DNA of 20,286 nt from DAOTTI01 sp034437795. GTDB taxonomy: Bacteria > Chloroflexota > UBA11872 > UBA12225. Numbering within the stretch: the stretch's first letter is position 1; every line of letters starts with the position of its first letter. The stretch is taken from positions 1 to 20,286 of the forward strand of contig DAOTTI010000054.1 of NCBI GenBank assembly GCA_034437795.1, given 5' to 3'. The notes below the pieces were generated by a model. The model had not been told where the DNA came from. It worked only from the letters and a program-made list of their open reading frames with translations, and ran no database searches. Shown piece after piece: positions 13,296 through 20,286 of this stretch. The translations under genes were made by a program, and so were the position numbers.

Positions 13296-14768
13296 GTGAT
13301 CACCTCGCCTGCTGCGCCTGATCTCTCAGTGGCGTGGCACACCAGCAGCCAGCGGTGGCGGATGGCGCTGCTCGCCGCGCTGGCGTGCGTGGGGTCGCTG
13401 GCGCTCGCCGGCCTGGTGCTGCTCCTCCACGTCGTCTCAGTGGTGGCCTTGCTCACCTGGGCGGTTCTTATCGCCATCGCCTGGCAGCCGCGTGTCGGGC
13501 TGCTGGTCGCCTTCGGGCTGGTGCTGCTCTTCGAAGCCGGCAATGCGGATCAGATGATGCTGCCGGGGGCATACCTCCACGGCGGGCTGAGCAGCACGGT
13601 CGGCATCCCGGGGGTGATCGCCAGCCCGCTGGAACTGCTCCTGATCCTGACGTTCCTGGCCTGGGTAGCGCAAGCGGTGGCCAGACGCCGGTTCGACCTG
13701 CGCGGCGGCCGGCTGTGGTGGCCGATGGCCTCGTTCTTCCTGGCCCTGGTCTTCGGCCTGGCGCGCGGGATGATCGGCGGGGGCAACCTGAACGTTGCCC
13801 TCTGGGAATCGCGCTTCCTGTTCTATACCGTCATCTGCTACGTCGTCGCCGCCAATACGATCCGCACCCGCCGGCAGGTACGGCTGCTCAACGCCATCGC
13901 CCTGGTGACCATGAGCCTCTTCGCCGTCGAGGGGGTCTATCGCCGGCTGGCATTGATCGATACGGGGCGGCTCGGCGTGATCCCGGAGTTCGCCTACTCG
14001 CACGAGGACGTGATCTTCCTCGGCTCACTGCTCCTGCTCATCCTGGCGCAGCAGATCTTTGGCGCACCATTCTGGCAGCGGTTCTTCGGGCTGCTGGCCG
14101 TGCCCGCCGCCGTCTTTACGCTACTCGCGTCCGAGCGCCGGGCCGGCTACATTGCTGCGGCCATGGCCTTTCTGGCCTTGAGCGTCGTGCTGCTGGCGGC
14201 CCACCGCAAAGCCTTTTTTCTGATCGCTGTACCGCTCCTGATTGGCGGGGCGATCTATCTTCCACTGTTCTGGAACAACACGGGAATGCTCGGCCAGCCG
14301 GCACGAGCGATCCGCTCGCTCTCACAGCCGGACCCGCGCGACGCGGCCTCGAACCTGTACCGCGAACTAGAGAAGATCAACGTTCGCGCCACCATCCAGG
14401 CCAATCCCCTGCTGGGAGTGGGATTCGGGCGGCCGTTCCTGTTCGTCGTGGGCCTGCCGGATCTCTCATGGTGGCCGTTCTGGCGCTACGAGCCCCACCA
14501 CAACATCCTGTGGGTCTGGCTGAAGACGGGAGCGCTTGGCTTCATCGCCTTCTGGATACTGATCGGATCGGCGCTGGCACGCGCCGCCCACCTGGCGAAG
14601 CAGCTGCGTGCGCCAGAGTTGCGCGTCTTTGCCGTCCTGGCGCTCACCGGCCTCGTCTCTACCCTCGTCTTCTGCTACGTCGACCTGGGACTGGTGCACG
14701 GCCGCGTCACTGTCTTTCTGGGCACCACGTTAGGGGTGCTGGCGGTGCTGGACCAGATCCATGAGTAG
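13296..14768 (+). CDS. Wzy/WaaL-like O-antigen polymerase or ligase
   Basis: The 490-aa protein has roughly ten to twelve hydrophobic helices. A long loop towards the C terminus carries YEPHHNILWVWLKTGALG (His401, His402). This resembles the H-N-x-x-L plus G-x-x-G pattern of the O-antigen ligase/polymerase superfamily, which joins lipid-linked glycan units or transfers the glycan to an acceptor on the outer face of the membrane. Which of the two reactions it performs cannot be told from sequence. In a locus with Wzz-like and ATPase proteins, polymerisation (Wzy) is the likelier role. GTG 13296 is chosen because ggaagg lies about 7 bases upstream; an in-frame TTG at 13281 overlaps that site, and ATG 13359 would cut into the first helix region. 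A 47-aa membrane protein is encoded just before it. Confidence 0.87.
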   Translation: MITSPAAPDLSVAWHTSSQRWRMALLAALACVGSLALAGLVLLLHVVSVVALLTWAVLIAIAWQPRVGLLVAFGLVLLFEAGNADQMMLPGAYLHGGLSSTVGIPGVIASPLELLLILTFLAWVAQAVARRRFDLRGGRLWWPMASFFLALVFGLARGMIGGGNLNVALWESRFLFYTVICYVVAANTIRTRRQVRLLNAIALVTMSLFAVEGVYRRLALIDTGRLGVIPEFAYSHEDVIFLGSLLLLILAQQIFGAPFWQRFFGLLAVPAAVFTLLASERRAGYIAAAMAFLALSVVLLAAHRKAFFLIAVPLLIGGAIYLPLFWNNTGMLGQPARAIRSLSQPDPRDAASNLYRELEKINVRATIQANPLLGVGFGRPFLFVVGLPDLSWWPFWRYEPHHNILWVWLKTGALGFIAFWILIGSALARAAHLAKQLRAPELRVFAVLALTGLVSTLVFCYVDLGLVHGRVTVFLGTTLGVLAVLDQIHE

Positions 14769-14925
14769 CAGAAGGAGCAGTGAGAGTTGGCACGGTGGCC
14801 AGGGGCAGGATCCATGATTGACAGGTTAGTACTCACGGCCATCGCCGTCCCGTCGGGAGAGCCAATGGCCGGCAGCAAGGGCAGTACCCCCTGGGCGGCT
14901 TATCCACACAGGAGAAAAGGGAACG

Positions 14926-15849
14926 ATGCACGTCTCAGCTGTCATCTGCACGCGCAATCGTCCGGACTTGATCGGGGATGCGGTTGCCAGCGTGCTGGCG
15001 AATACCTACCCCAGCTTCGACCTGCTGGTGGTGGACCAGAGCGACGATGGCCGCACGCATGCCGTGGTTGACCGGCTGGCGCAGGGCCATCCGAACCTCC
15101 GCTACCTGCACACCAGCACGCCGGGGCTCTCGCGAGCGTACAACATCGGCATTCGTGAGACCAGCGGGGAGGTCATCGCCTTTACCGACGACGACTGTAT
15201 CGCCCCACCGGACTGGATCCAGCAGATTGCGGCCGCCTTCCAGGCCGAGCCGGACGTGGACATGCTGTACGGCCAGGTCCTGTTGCCGGAAGCACTGAAG
15301 CCGGTGCTGGCCGAAGGCAAGGGAACGGTGCCGACGCTTGCCATCGAGCGCCGGCGCCGCCTGAGCCGGCGCGACGGGTTTCAGGTCTATGGAATGGGCG
15401 CCAACTTCGCCGCGCGCCGCCGGTTGTTCGAGCGGATCGGCGGCTTCGATGAACTTATGGGGGGTGGCGGCCCGTTGCGGTCCTCGCAAGACTTCGACTT
15501 TCAGTACCGCGCCTACGTGGCCGGCGCGGTGGTGCTACTCTGCCCGGAGGTGAAGGTCGATCACTATGGGTTCCGGAGTAACGAGCAGTGGCCCACCACA
15601 CTGCGCGCTTATGGCATCGGCGACGGGGCGTTCTACTGGAAGCACGTCCGCTGTGGCGACCTGCTTGCGCTGAGCCTGCTGCTGCGCCGGTTGGGCCGTC
15701 TTGCCGCGCGTGAGGCGCTCAACGGCGTCCGGCGGAAGCCCTCTATGGCCGCGTACGTACGGTCCGTACTGGATGGCATCCGTGAAAGCTCGCGCTACCC
15801 CGTTGATCGGCGCCAGCGCCTGTACGTGGCGCTCCCGCACGCGAACTGA
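14926..15849 (+). CDS. GT2 family glycosyltransferase
   Basis: The 307-aa protein has a GT-A fold of family 2. It starts with VSAVICTRNRPDLIGDAV, followed by LLVVDQSDDG, the conserved LSRAYNIGIRETSGEVIAF block, and the metal/donor motif TDDDC (Asp88-90). It then shows GMGANFAARRRLFERIGGFD and a QDFDFQYR block with the catalytic-base-type acidic residue. The last roughly 80 residues are helical and basic and may touch the membrane. It would add one sugar to the lipid-linked intermediate; donor and linkage are not predictable. ATG 14926 is preceded by aggagaaaaggga, a strong ribosome site. It sits 157 bp after the polymerase-like gene, a gap with no other gene that I can support. Confidence 0.93.
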   Translation: MHVSAVICTRNRPDLIGDAVASVLANTYPSFDLLVVDQSDDGRTHAVVDRLAQGHPNLRYLHTSTPGLSRAYNIGIRETSGEVIAFTDDDCIAPPDWIQQIAAAFQAEPDVDMLYGQVLLPEALKPVLAEGKGTVPTLAIERRRRLSRRDGFQVYGMGANFAARRRLFERIGGFDELMGGGGPLRSSQDFDFQYRAYVAGAVVLLCPEVKVDHYGFRSNEQWPTTLRAYGIGDGAFYWKHVRCGDLLALSLLLRRLGRLAAREALNGVRRKPSMAAYVRSVLDGIRESSRYPVDRRQRLYVALPHAN

Positions 15850-15908
15850 GAGCGCCCCCAACGCCTGCACCGCCGCTGCTGCTAGCTTCCAGGGGACCAC
15901 ACGAACGT

Positions 15909-16520
15909 ATGGATGCTACAGAGGTGATGGCTACCGGCGCGCCGATTGGCTCGCACCTGGGCGAGCCTGCCGCAGCTTCGGTCCCATGGCGGGACCTGCT
16001 GCGCCGGCTGCGACTGATCGGCCCGGCGCTCAACGCGCGGGTGCGCCTGCGGCACGCCACGCGGCTGGGCAGGCGAGTCACCCTCCGTGGCCGGCCCAAG
16101 GTTGTCAATCAGGGGCGGATGACCATCGGTGATCGGGTGCGTCTGGACTCGACCGTGGCCACCCTGGAGTTGGTGGCGCTCCCCGGCGGGCATCTTGAGA
16201 TCGGGGAGAACGTGTTCATTAATTACGGCAGCTCGCTGGTCTCCAGCGCGCACGTCAAGATTGGAAACGACTGCCTGATCGGAACGCACGTCATGGTCAT
16301 GGATTGCGACTTCCATCGCGTCGAGGACAAAGCCTGGGACACGACTGGAGCGCCGGTTGTGCTTGAGGACCGCGTCTGGCTCTGCAATCGCTCCATCGTG
16401 CTCAAGGGCGTCACCATCGGCCACGACTCGGTGGTGGCCGCCGGTAGCGTAGTGACCAGGGACGTGCCGCCGCGTACGGTCGTTGCCGGCAACCCGGCGC
16501 GAGTGGTGCGGCAGTTCTAG
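15909..16520 (+). CDS. Hexapeptide-repeat acyltransferase (WbbJ/maltose acetyltransferase-like)
   Basis: The 203-aa protein is a left-handed beta-helix acyltransferase: isoleucine/valine-led hexapeptides run from about residue 70 to 195 (TIGDRVRL, EIGENVFINYG, KIGNDCLIGTHV, TIGHDSVVAAGSVVTRDVPP, VVAGNPARVV). DCDFHRVED supplies the probable catalytic histidine, His136, placed as in galactoside and maltose O-acetyltransferases. It probably O- or N-acetylates a sugar of the glycan using acetyl-CoA. The N-terminal 60 residues contain a basic helical part (WRDLLRRLRLIG). ATG 15909 gives the full frame; ATG 15927 is an alternative and neither ribosome site is decisive. It lies between two GT2 genes in the operon. 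A second protein of the same family is encoded on the opposite strand at 19383. Confidence 0.9.
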   Translation: MDATEVMATGAPIGSHLGEPAAASVPWRDLLRRLRLIGPALNARVRLRHATRLGRRVTLRGRPKVVNQGRMTIGDRVRLDSTVATLELVALPGGHLEIGENVFINYGSSLVSSAHVKIGNDCLIGTHVMVMDCDFHRVEDKAWDTTGAPVVLEDRVWLCNRSIVLKGVTIGHDSVVAAGSVVTRDVPPRTVVAGNPARVVRQF

Positions 16521-16530
16521 GAAACGGAAG

Positions 16531-17592
16531 ATGCAGACGACGGACAGCCTGGTCAGCGTCGTTGTGCCCACGTACAACCGGCGCGAGAGCCTGGACCGGC
16601 TCCTGCGGGCGCTGGCCCAGCAGACCCTTCCGCCCGAGCGCTTCGAGGTCGTGGTCGTCGACGATGGCTCGACTGATGGGACTGCCGAACTCGCGCGGAG
16701 CCTGACCTTGCCGTATGCCCTGCGTGTGCTCCGGCAGCCTAATCAGGGGCCAGCCCAGGCGCGGAATCTCGGGGTAGCGCAGGCTCGCGGCCCGCTGGTG
16801 GTGTTTCTGGATGACGACGTTGTGCCGCGGCCGCACCTCATCGCCGCGCACGTGGCGGCTCACCAGGCCCATCCGGGCGCCGTGGTGATCGGCCCTATGT
16901 CCCCGCCACCGAACTGGCGCCGGCCATCCTGGGTCCACTGGGAGGAGGACCTGCTCCAGATCCAGTACCAGGAGATGCTTGCGGGCAAGTACCCCTGCGG
17001 GCCCCGCCAGTTTTATACGGGGAACGCATCGCTTTGGCGACGGCAATTCCTAGAAGCCGGTGGGTTCGATCCCCGTTTCAAGCGGGCCGAAGACGTGGAG
17101 CTCGCTTACCGCCTGCGCGACCGCGGCGCACGCTTTGTCTTTCGCCCCGAGGCAGAGGTGCTGCACTATGCCTCGCGCAGCTTTGAGTCCTGGTGCCGGA
17201 CCCCCTACCTCTATGGACGCTACGACGTCGTGATGTACCGCGAGAAAGGCCACGAGGCCCTGCCCTGCGCGTTCGTCGAGTTCCACCGACGCCACCCATT
17301 GACGCGGCTGCTGGTACGCCTGTGCCTTGGCCGACCGGCGCTGGCTCGGGTGGCCGTGCAGGCGCTCAGGGGAGCAGCTGCCGGCAGCGATTGGGGCAGT
17401 GCCCGCCGTGCCGGCCGGCTGGCGCTCAGTGCCGCCTTCAACGTCCTGTACTGGCAGGGGGTCTGTGACGAGTTCGGCGACGCCGCGGCGCTCCGGCGAG
17501 AGATCGCTACCGGGGCATGCGGGCGGTATCCGGCTGGCCCGACAACGCCGGCGCCGCCCGTTGCCATTGGCACCGGTGAGGCCGTGCCGTGA
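16531..17592 (+). CDS. GT2 family glycosyltransferase
   Basis: The 353-aa protein has the family 2 GT-A domain: VSVVVPTYNRRESLDRLL, VVVVDDGSTDGT, NQGPAQARNLGVAQARG, the FLDDDV motif (Asp94-96), FYTGNASLWRRQFLEAGGFD, and AEDVELAYR with the acidic pair E187-D188. The C-terminal third is helical and basic, ending in a Pro/Ala-rich tail. It would act in the cytoplasm on the lipid-linked glycan; the sugar is not predictable. ATG 16531 is chosen over in-frame starts inside the preceding gene because ggaaacggaag stands just before it and the domain begins within ten residues. It starts 10 bp after the acyltransferase stop, and its own stop overlaps the next gene by 4 bp. Confidence 0.93.
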   Translation: MQTTDSLVSVVVPTYNRRESLDRLLRALAQQTLPPERFEVVVVDDGSTDGTAELARSLTLPYALRVLRQPNQGPAQARNLGVAQARGPLVVFLDDDVVPRPHLIAAHVAAHQAHPGAVVIGPMSPPPNWRRPSWVHWEEDLLQIQYQEMLAGKYPCGPRQFYTGNASLWRRQFLEAGGFDPRFKRAEDVELAYRLRDRGARFVFRPEAEVLHYASRSFESWCRTPYLYGRYDVVMYREKGHEALPCAFVEFHRRHPLTRLLVRLCLGRPALARVAVQALRGAAAGSDWGSARRAGRLALSAAFNVLYWQGVCDEFGDAAALRREIATGACGRYPAGPTTPAPPVAIGTGEAVP

Positions 17593-18875
17593 CCAGTCGC
17601 ATGAGGCGCGTGGCACGACCAACCATCCCTCACTACTTCATGACCGGAAGGGCTTTGTCCATGCCGCCAGCGGTTCGCTGCGACTTCACTGAAACCACGG
17701 TGCAGCCTGCTGCGCCAGCGCTGGCCCACCATGCCGGCCCGGCCGGCGCTACGTCTCGCCGCCTGCGGATCGGCTTCGTGATGGAGCAGGTGCTCGGCCA
17801 CGTAACCTGGTATCAGAACCTCCGGCAGGCCGTTACTGCCCTTAACGAGGTGGAGGCGCGGTGGGTAGAGACGAGGCTCTTTGATCCGCAGGGACGCTTG
17901 GAGCGCCTGCCAATCCTTCCCTCCTACGTGAAGGCGAGCGCCCGAGCGTGGCTCGACGTGCACCGCGGCCTGCGTGCCTGGCCACACGATGTGCTCGTCT
18001 TCAATACCCATAAAGCGGCGGCCCTCTGCCAATGGCAGATGCTGCACACGCCCACGATGCTCATGACCGACGTCACGCCGCTTCAGTACGACCGGATGGC
18101 AGAGCTGTACGACCATCGGGTGGATGGCAACCCGCTGCTGCGCGCCGCCAAGCACCAGGCGAACGTCCTGAATTTCCGGCTAGCGCGGGCGCTGGTTACC
18201 TGTTCCACCTGGACCCGCGACTCGTTCATCCACGACTACGGCATACCGCCGGAGCGCGTCCACGTCATCCCCGTCGGACTCGACACGGGTTACTGGCGGC
18301 CCGCCGAACCGCGTCGTGGCAGCAGCCGCGTGCAGCTCCTCTTTGTCGGCGGGCACTTCGAACGGAAGGGCGGCCGGCTCTTGCTCGACGTCTTCCATGG
18401 CCTGGGCCTGCAGGAACGGGCCGACCTGCACGTCGTCACCCGCGACCCGCTTGAGCCGTCTCCAGGGGTGATCGTCCACCACAACATTCAGAACAACAGC
18501 CCAGAGCTGCTGCGGCTGTACCAGCAGGCAGACGTGTTCGTCCTGCCCACGCTGGCGGACTGCTTCTCCAACGCGGCGCTTGAGGCGATGGCCACCGGCC
18601 TGCCGGTGGTGATCACGGCGATGGGCGGCATTCCGGACATCGTTGAGCATGGCCGGACCGGCTACCTCCTACCCGCCGGCAATGGTCAGGAGCTGGCCGC
18701 CGTGCTGCGCCGGCTGGTGGACGATGCCCCACTGCGGCGCGCATTGGGCGCGGCCGGTCGGCAGCGAGCAGTGGCGCGGTTCGATTCGCGCACAAACGCG
18801 GCCCGCCTCCTGACGCTGGCGCGGGAACTCTATGCGCAGCGACCCCCGCGTGGTGTAGCCTCCAGACCAGTATGA
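17589..18875 (+). CDS. GT4 family glycosyltransferase (paralogue 2)
   Basis: The protein (428 aa from the GTG at 17589) is a GT-B, family 4 enzyme. Its conserved part begins near residue 59 with LRIGFVMEQVLGHVTWYQNL and continues with LLFVGGHFERKGGRLLLDVF, QADVFVLPTLADCFSNAALE, AMATGLPVVITAMGG and GRTGYLLPAGN. It is plainly a paralogue of 10051-11190, with matching spacing and shared phrases along its whole length, and it also has Asp at the first position of the EX7E motif. The GTG start overlaps the previous stop (gtga), but the first 50-odd residues are unconserved-looking; ATG 17661, with ggaagg upstream, would give 404 aa. The two paralogues bracket the operon. Its stop overlaps the start of the SNase-like gene by 4 bp. 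Confidence 0.9.
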   Translation: MTSRMRRVARPTIPHYFMTGRALSMPPAVRCDFTETTVQPAAPALAHHAGPAGATSRRLRIGFVMEQVLGHVTWYQNLRQAVTALNEVEARWVETRLFDPQGRLERLPILPSYVKASARAWLDVHRGLRAWPHDVLVFNTHKAAALCQWQMLHTPTMLMTDVTPLQYDRMAELYDHRVDGNPLLRAAKHQANVLNFRLARALVTCSTWTRDSFIHDYGIPPERVHVIPVGLDTGYWRPAEPRRGSSRVQLLFVGGHFERKGGRLLLDVFHGLGLQERADLHVVTRDPLEPSPGVIVHHNIQNNSPELLRLYQQADVFVLPTLADCFSNAALEAMATGLPVVITAMGGIPDIVEHGRTGYLLPAGNGQELAAVLRRLVDDAPLRRALGAAGRQRAVARFDSRTNAARLLTLARELYAQRPPRGVASRPV

Positions 18876-19402
18876 CACTCCACCTCGCCTGTGCCCTGTG
18901 CGCTGCGCTGGCGCTCGGAAGCGCGCTGTGTCCATCGCCGGCACAGGAAGGAGGAGCGCCGCCGCAACCAGGTGAGCGTCCGCTAATAGAAGCCGAAGTG
19001 ACACGGGTGATCGACGGCATGTCGCTTGATGCGCGGGTCGCCGGCAACCGCACTGCCATCGGCTACCTGGGCGCAGAGACGCCGGCTGCGAACCAGCCCT
19101 GCGGCCAGGCGGCGCTGGCGCGTAACCGGGAGCTCGCCGGTGCCGGCGTGCTGCTGGAGGAGGATGAGACCTACCGGTTCGACCAGATTGGCCGCCGGCT
19201 GTACTACGCCTACACCCCGGATGGCACCTGGATCGAGGAGACACTCATCCGCGAGGGGCTGGCCCGCGCCGCGCGGACCGACGCTCGCTACGGTGCCTAT
19301 CTGGCGGCGCTGCAGGCGGAGGCGGAAGCGGCCGGACGTGGCTGCCTGTGGGAGACGCATCCTTCGGACGCAGACGGAGCGCTCAATCAGGATCAGAACT
19401 GA
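18872..19402 (+). CDS. Secreted SNase-fold protein, catalytic site degenerate
   Basis: The 176-aa protein has a signal peptide (about residues 1-25) and a staphylococcal-nuclease-like domain. EVTRVIDGMSLDARV, AIGYLGAETPA, FDQIGRRLYYAY, IEETLIREGLARA and a final AEAAGRGCLWE follow the family outline closely. Compared with the S. aureus enzyme, the metal ligand Asp21 is Met50, catalytic Arg35 is Gly64, Asp40 is Glu69 and catalytic Glu43 is Ala72. Only the Arg87 equivalent (Arg108, in GRR) remains. Two cysteines (CGQAA and RGCLW) could form a disulfide. It is therefore probably not a nuclease but an extracellular binding protein of the same fold. The ATG overlaps the upstream stop (atga), so it is translated with the EPS operon. 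Its 3' end overlaps the convergent acyltransferase gene by 20 bp. Confidence 0.83.
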   Translation: MTLHLACALCAALALGSALCPSPAQEGGAPPQPGERPLIEAEVTRVIDGMSLDARVAGNRTAIGYLGAETPAANQPCGQAALARNRELAGAGVLLEEDETYRFDQIGRRLYYAYTPDGTWIEETLIREGLARAARTDARYGAYLAALQAEAEAAGRGCLWETHPSDADGALNQDQN

Positions 19403-20021
19403 TCGTCCTGATTACTTGGGCCGCCGGGCCGACCACAATACTCCGTGGCGGGACGCTCTTCGTCACCACAGCGCCAGCGCCGATCACGCTATCGTGGCCG
19501 ATGGTGACGCCCTTGAGGATAATGGCGCGAGCGCCAATCCAGACGCGGTCGCCGATCTCCACCGGCCGGATCTGCAGGCCGGCACCCGGCACCTCATGCT
19601 GGTCGGTATCCATGATCAGCACGTCGCGAGCAATTTTGCAGTCCCTCCCGATCGTCACCGAGCGCGCGGCCACGATCTCGGTGTTCCGGTTCAGGTAAGT
19701 GCCGTTGCCAATCCGGATGACAGCCCCCGGCCAGCACTCCAGCCGCACGCCGCTAAAGAAGGCGCAGTTCTCCACCTCAATGCGCCCGCCCCGATTTTCT
19801 ACCTGCGGTAACGGCCAGCCGCCACGCACCACGATGATCCCGGCCCTCTGGAAGCGCCGGCGTAGCCACAGACCGAGCAGGTGATCAATCAGGCCGGCGG
19901 AACCCAGCCGCCGCGACGCTCGCCCAGCCACGTCCTGGAGTCGCTTCCGGACCTGTTGGAGCAGCCTGCTCAGCCGGCGGGCACCGGTGACCCTGGTCGC
20001 CCGGTGATAAGGTGCGCTCAT
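19383..20021 (-). CDS. Hexapeptide-repeat acyltransferase
   Basis: The 212-aa protein has a basic N-terminal helical region (about residues 1-60) followed by left-handed beta-helix hexapeptides (AVIRIGNGTYLNRNTEIVAA, VTIGRDCKIARDV, EIGDRVWIGARAIILKGVTI, SVIGAGAVVTKSVPP, IVVGPAAQVI). MDTDQHEVPG holds the probable catalytic histidine, His142. It resembles the acyltransferase at 15909 in length and order of parts, and probably acetylates a glycan sugar with acetyl-CoA. It is transcribed towards the EPS operon and overlaps the SNase-like gene tail to tail by 20 bp, so it belongs to another transcription unit although its function matches the locus. The ATG at 20021 has only a weak ggcggg site; an out-of-frame ATG just before it leads at once to a stop. 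Confidence 0.9.
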   Translation of the reverse strand: MSAPYHRATRVTGARRLSRLLQQVRKRLQDVAGRASRRLGSAGLIDHLLGLWLRRRFQRAGIIVVRGGWPLPQVENRGGRIEVENCAFFSGVRLECWPGAVIRIGNGTYLNRNTEIVAARSVTIGRDCKIARDVLIMDTDQHEVPGAGLQIRPVEIGDRVWIGARAIILKGVTIGHDSVIGAGAVVTKSVPPRSIVVGPAAQVIRTISSDPD

Positions 20022-20117
20022 CCCGCCATAAGGGTACTACCAGATCGACAGTCCCTACTGACACCACTCCGACAACCTTCGCCGGGTCGCTCCAGGCCAG
20101 GCGGTATAAAGACGGCG

Positions 20118-20155
20118 AGCCCCGGGGCAGGCCAGCTATGGGCCTCCCCGGGGCT
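20118..20155 (-). terminator. Strong GC hairpin after the minus-strand gene at 20182
   Basis: The inverted repeat agccccgggg (20118-20127) / ccccggggct (20146-20155) encloses a second pair aggcc / ggcct, giving about 15 base pairs with one bulged C and a loop of about 7 bases. It lies 26 bp past the stop of the minus-strand gene ending at 20182. On that strand it is followed, after a few bases, by a short T-rich stretch (gtctttat). A terminator is the likely role, but the T-run is weak. Confidence 0.6.
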
Positions 20156-20181
20156 GCCGCTGACTGGCGGATCGGCGCCAG

Positions 20182-20286
20182 CTATGGGTTGGTGACGGTG
20201 AACTGGGCGGCCTGGTTGTTCCAGTGGTAGAGGGTGCCCCAGCCCGGGGAGAAGACCCCCACCTTCACCACGTACGGCCCAGGCAC
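20182..20286 (-). CDS. C-terminal end of a protein with a GVF-type beta module (partial)
   Basis: Only the last 34 codons lie in the window; the gene continues past the right edge. They read PGPYVVKVGVFSPGWGTLYH followed by WNNQAAQFTVTNP and a TAG at 20182-20184. The phrase Y-x-V-K-V-G-V-F-x-P-x-W, followed by W-N-(N/D)-x-A-A-x-F-T-V, looks like the last strands of an extracellular beta-sandwich domain of the kind I associate with the C termini of secreted glycoside hydrolases or carbohydrate-binding proteins. That association is from memory of such tails and needs the rest of the gene. The frame has sensible composition and is followed by a hairpin, supporting a true gene end. Confidence 0.72.
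   Translation of the reverse strand: MPGPYVVKVGVFSPGWGTLYHWNNQAAQFTVTNP

Noticed and set aside
13334..14764. Long second reading frame (476 codons) overlapping the Wzy-like gene
   Set aside because: Its product is rich in Arg, Ala, Gly and Pro without domain features, and the other frame gives a well-formed multi-helix protein with the family motif. It is a high-GC shadow frame.
14818..14846. TTGACA (14818-14823) as a -35 element for the GT2 gene
   Set aside because: No acceptable -10 hexamer lies 16-18 bp downstream; the match alone is too weak in a gap of this length.
14900..14908. Perfect DnaA-box-like 9-mer TTATCCACA before the GT2 gene at 14926
   Set aside because: It is a single copy with no A/T-rich region, no other boxes and no dnaA/dnaN/parAB genes nearby, so it is not evidence of an origin.
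17220..18155. 311-codon minus-strand frame opposite the GT2/GT4 junction
   Set aside because: It runs across two well-supported plus-strand genes, and its translation has no recognisable domain or sensible composition.

Overview
The window is high-GC bacterial DNA with GTG starts, tightly packed genes, and almost everything after 1.7 kb on the + strand. It is chiefly an exopolysaccharide (EPS) assembly and secretion locus with an embedded exosortase protein-sorting module. GC content, gene mix and the style of the proteins suggest a Chloroflexota bacterium of the Thermomicrobia/Sphaerobacter type. That is a judgement from reading, not a database match.

Layout. 1-420: non-coding, with a hairpin-rich repeat element. 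421-1542 (-): membrane-anchored endonuclease/exonuclease/phosphatase-family protein. 1708-4481 (+): WecG/TagA/CpsF-type glycosyltransferase, a 68-aa one-helix membrane protein, and a polyprenyl-phosphate sugar-phosphate transferase that would start the lipid-linked glycan. 4650-6844 (+): a secreted protein with a hydrophobic-plus-arginine C-terminal tail, an exosortase with its Cys/Arg/His triad, and an EpsI-like protein overlapping it. 7032-9137 (+): a 701-aa HlyD-like adaptor whose coiled coil is built from 33-residue repeats. 9191-9727 (+): a J-domain protein with a C-terminal membrane helix. 9728-10050: non-coding, with a second repeat copy. 10051-18875 (+): the main EPS operon, comprising GT4 glycosyltransferase, Wzz-like chain-length protein, CpsD-like ATPase, 47-aa two-helix protein, Wzy/WaaL-like polymerase or ligase, GT2, hexapeptide acyltransferase, GT2 and a second GT4 paralogous to the first. 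18872-19402 (+): secreted SNase-fold protein lacking most catalytic residues. 19383-20021 (-): a second hexapeptide acyltransferase. 20182-20286 (-): the C-terminal end of a gene that continues beyond the window.

How it fits together. The phosphoglycosyltransferase would load the first sugar on the lipid carrier. The WecG-like, GT2 and GT4 enzymes would extend it, the acyltransferases decorate it, the Wzy-like protein polymerise or ligate it, and the Wzz/ATPase pair control length and export. The exosortase would process its neighbouring substrate at the membrane, as in other bacteria where exosortases sit with EPS genes. No Wzx flippase is present in the window.

The most striking non-coding signal is a set of 7-bp repeats (best form CTCAACC) spaced exactly 11 bp apart. 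They lie 90-128 bp before four separate + strand start codons (1708, 4650, 7032, 10051). This is the geometry of binding sites for OmpR/PhoB-family response regulators. It suggests that the WecG/transferase genes, the exosortase module, the HlyD-like gene and the main EPS operon form one regulon.
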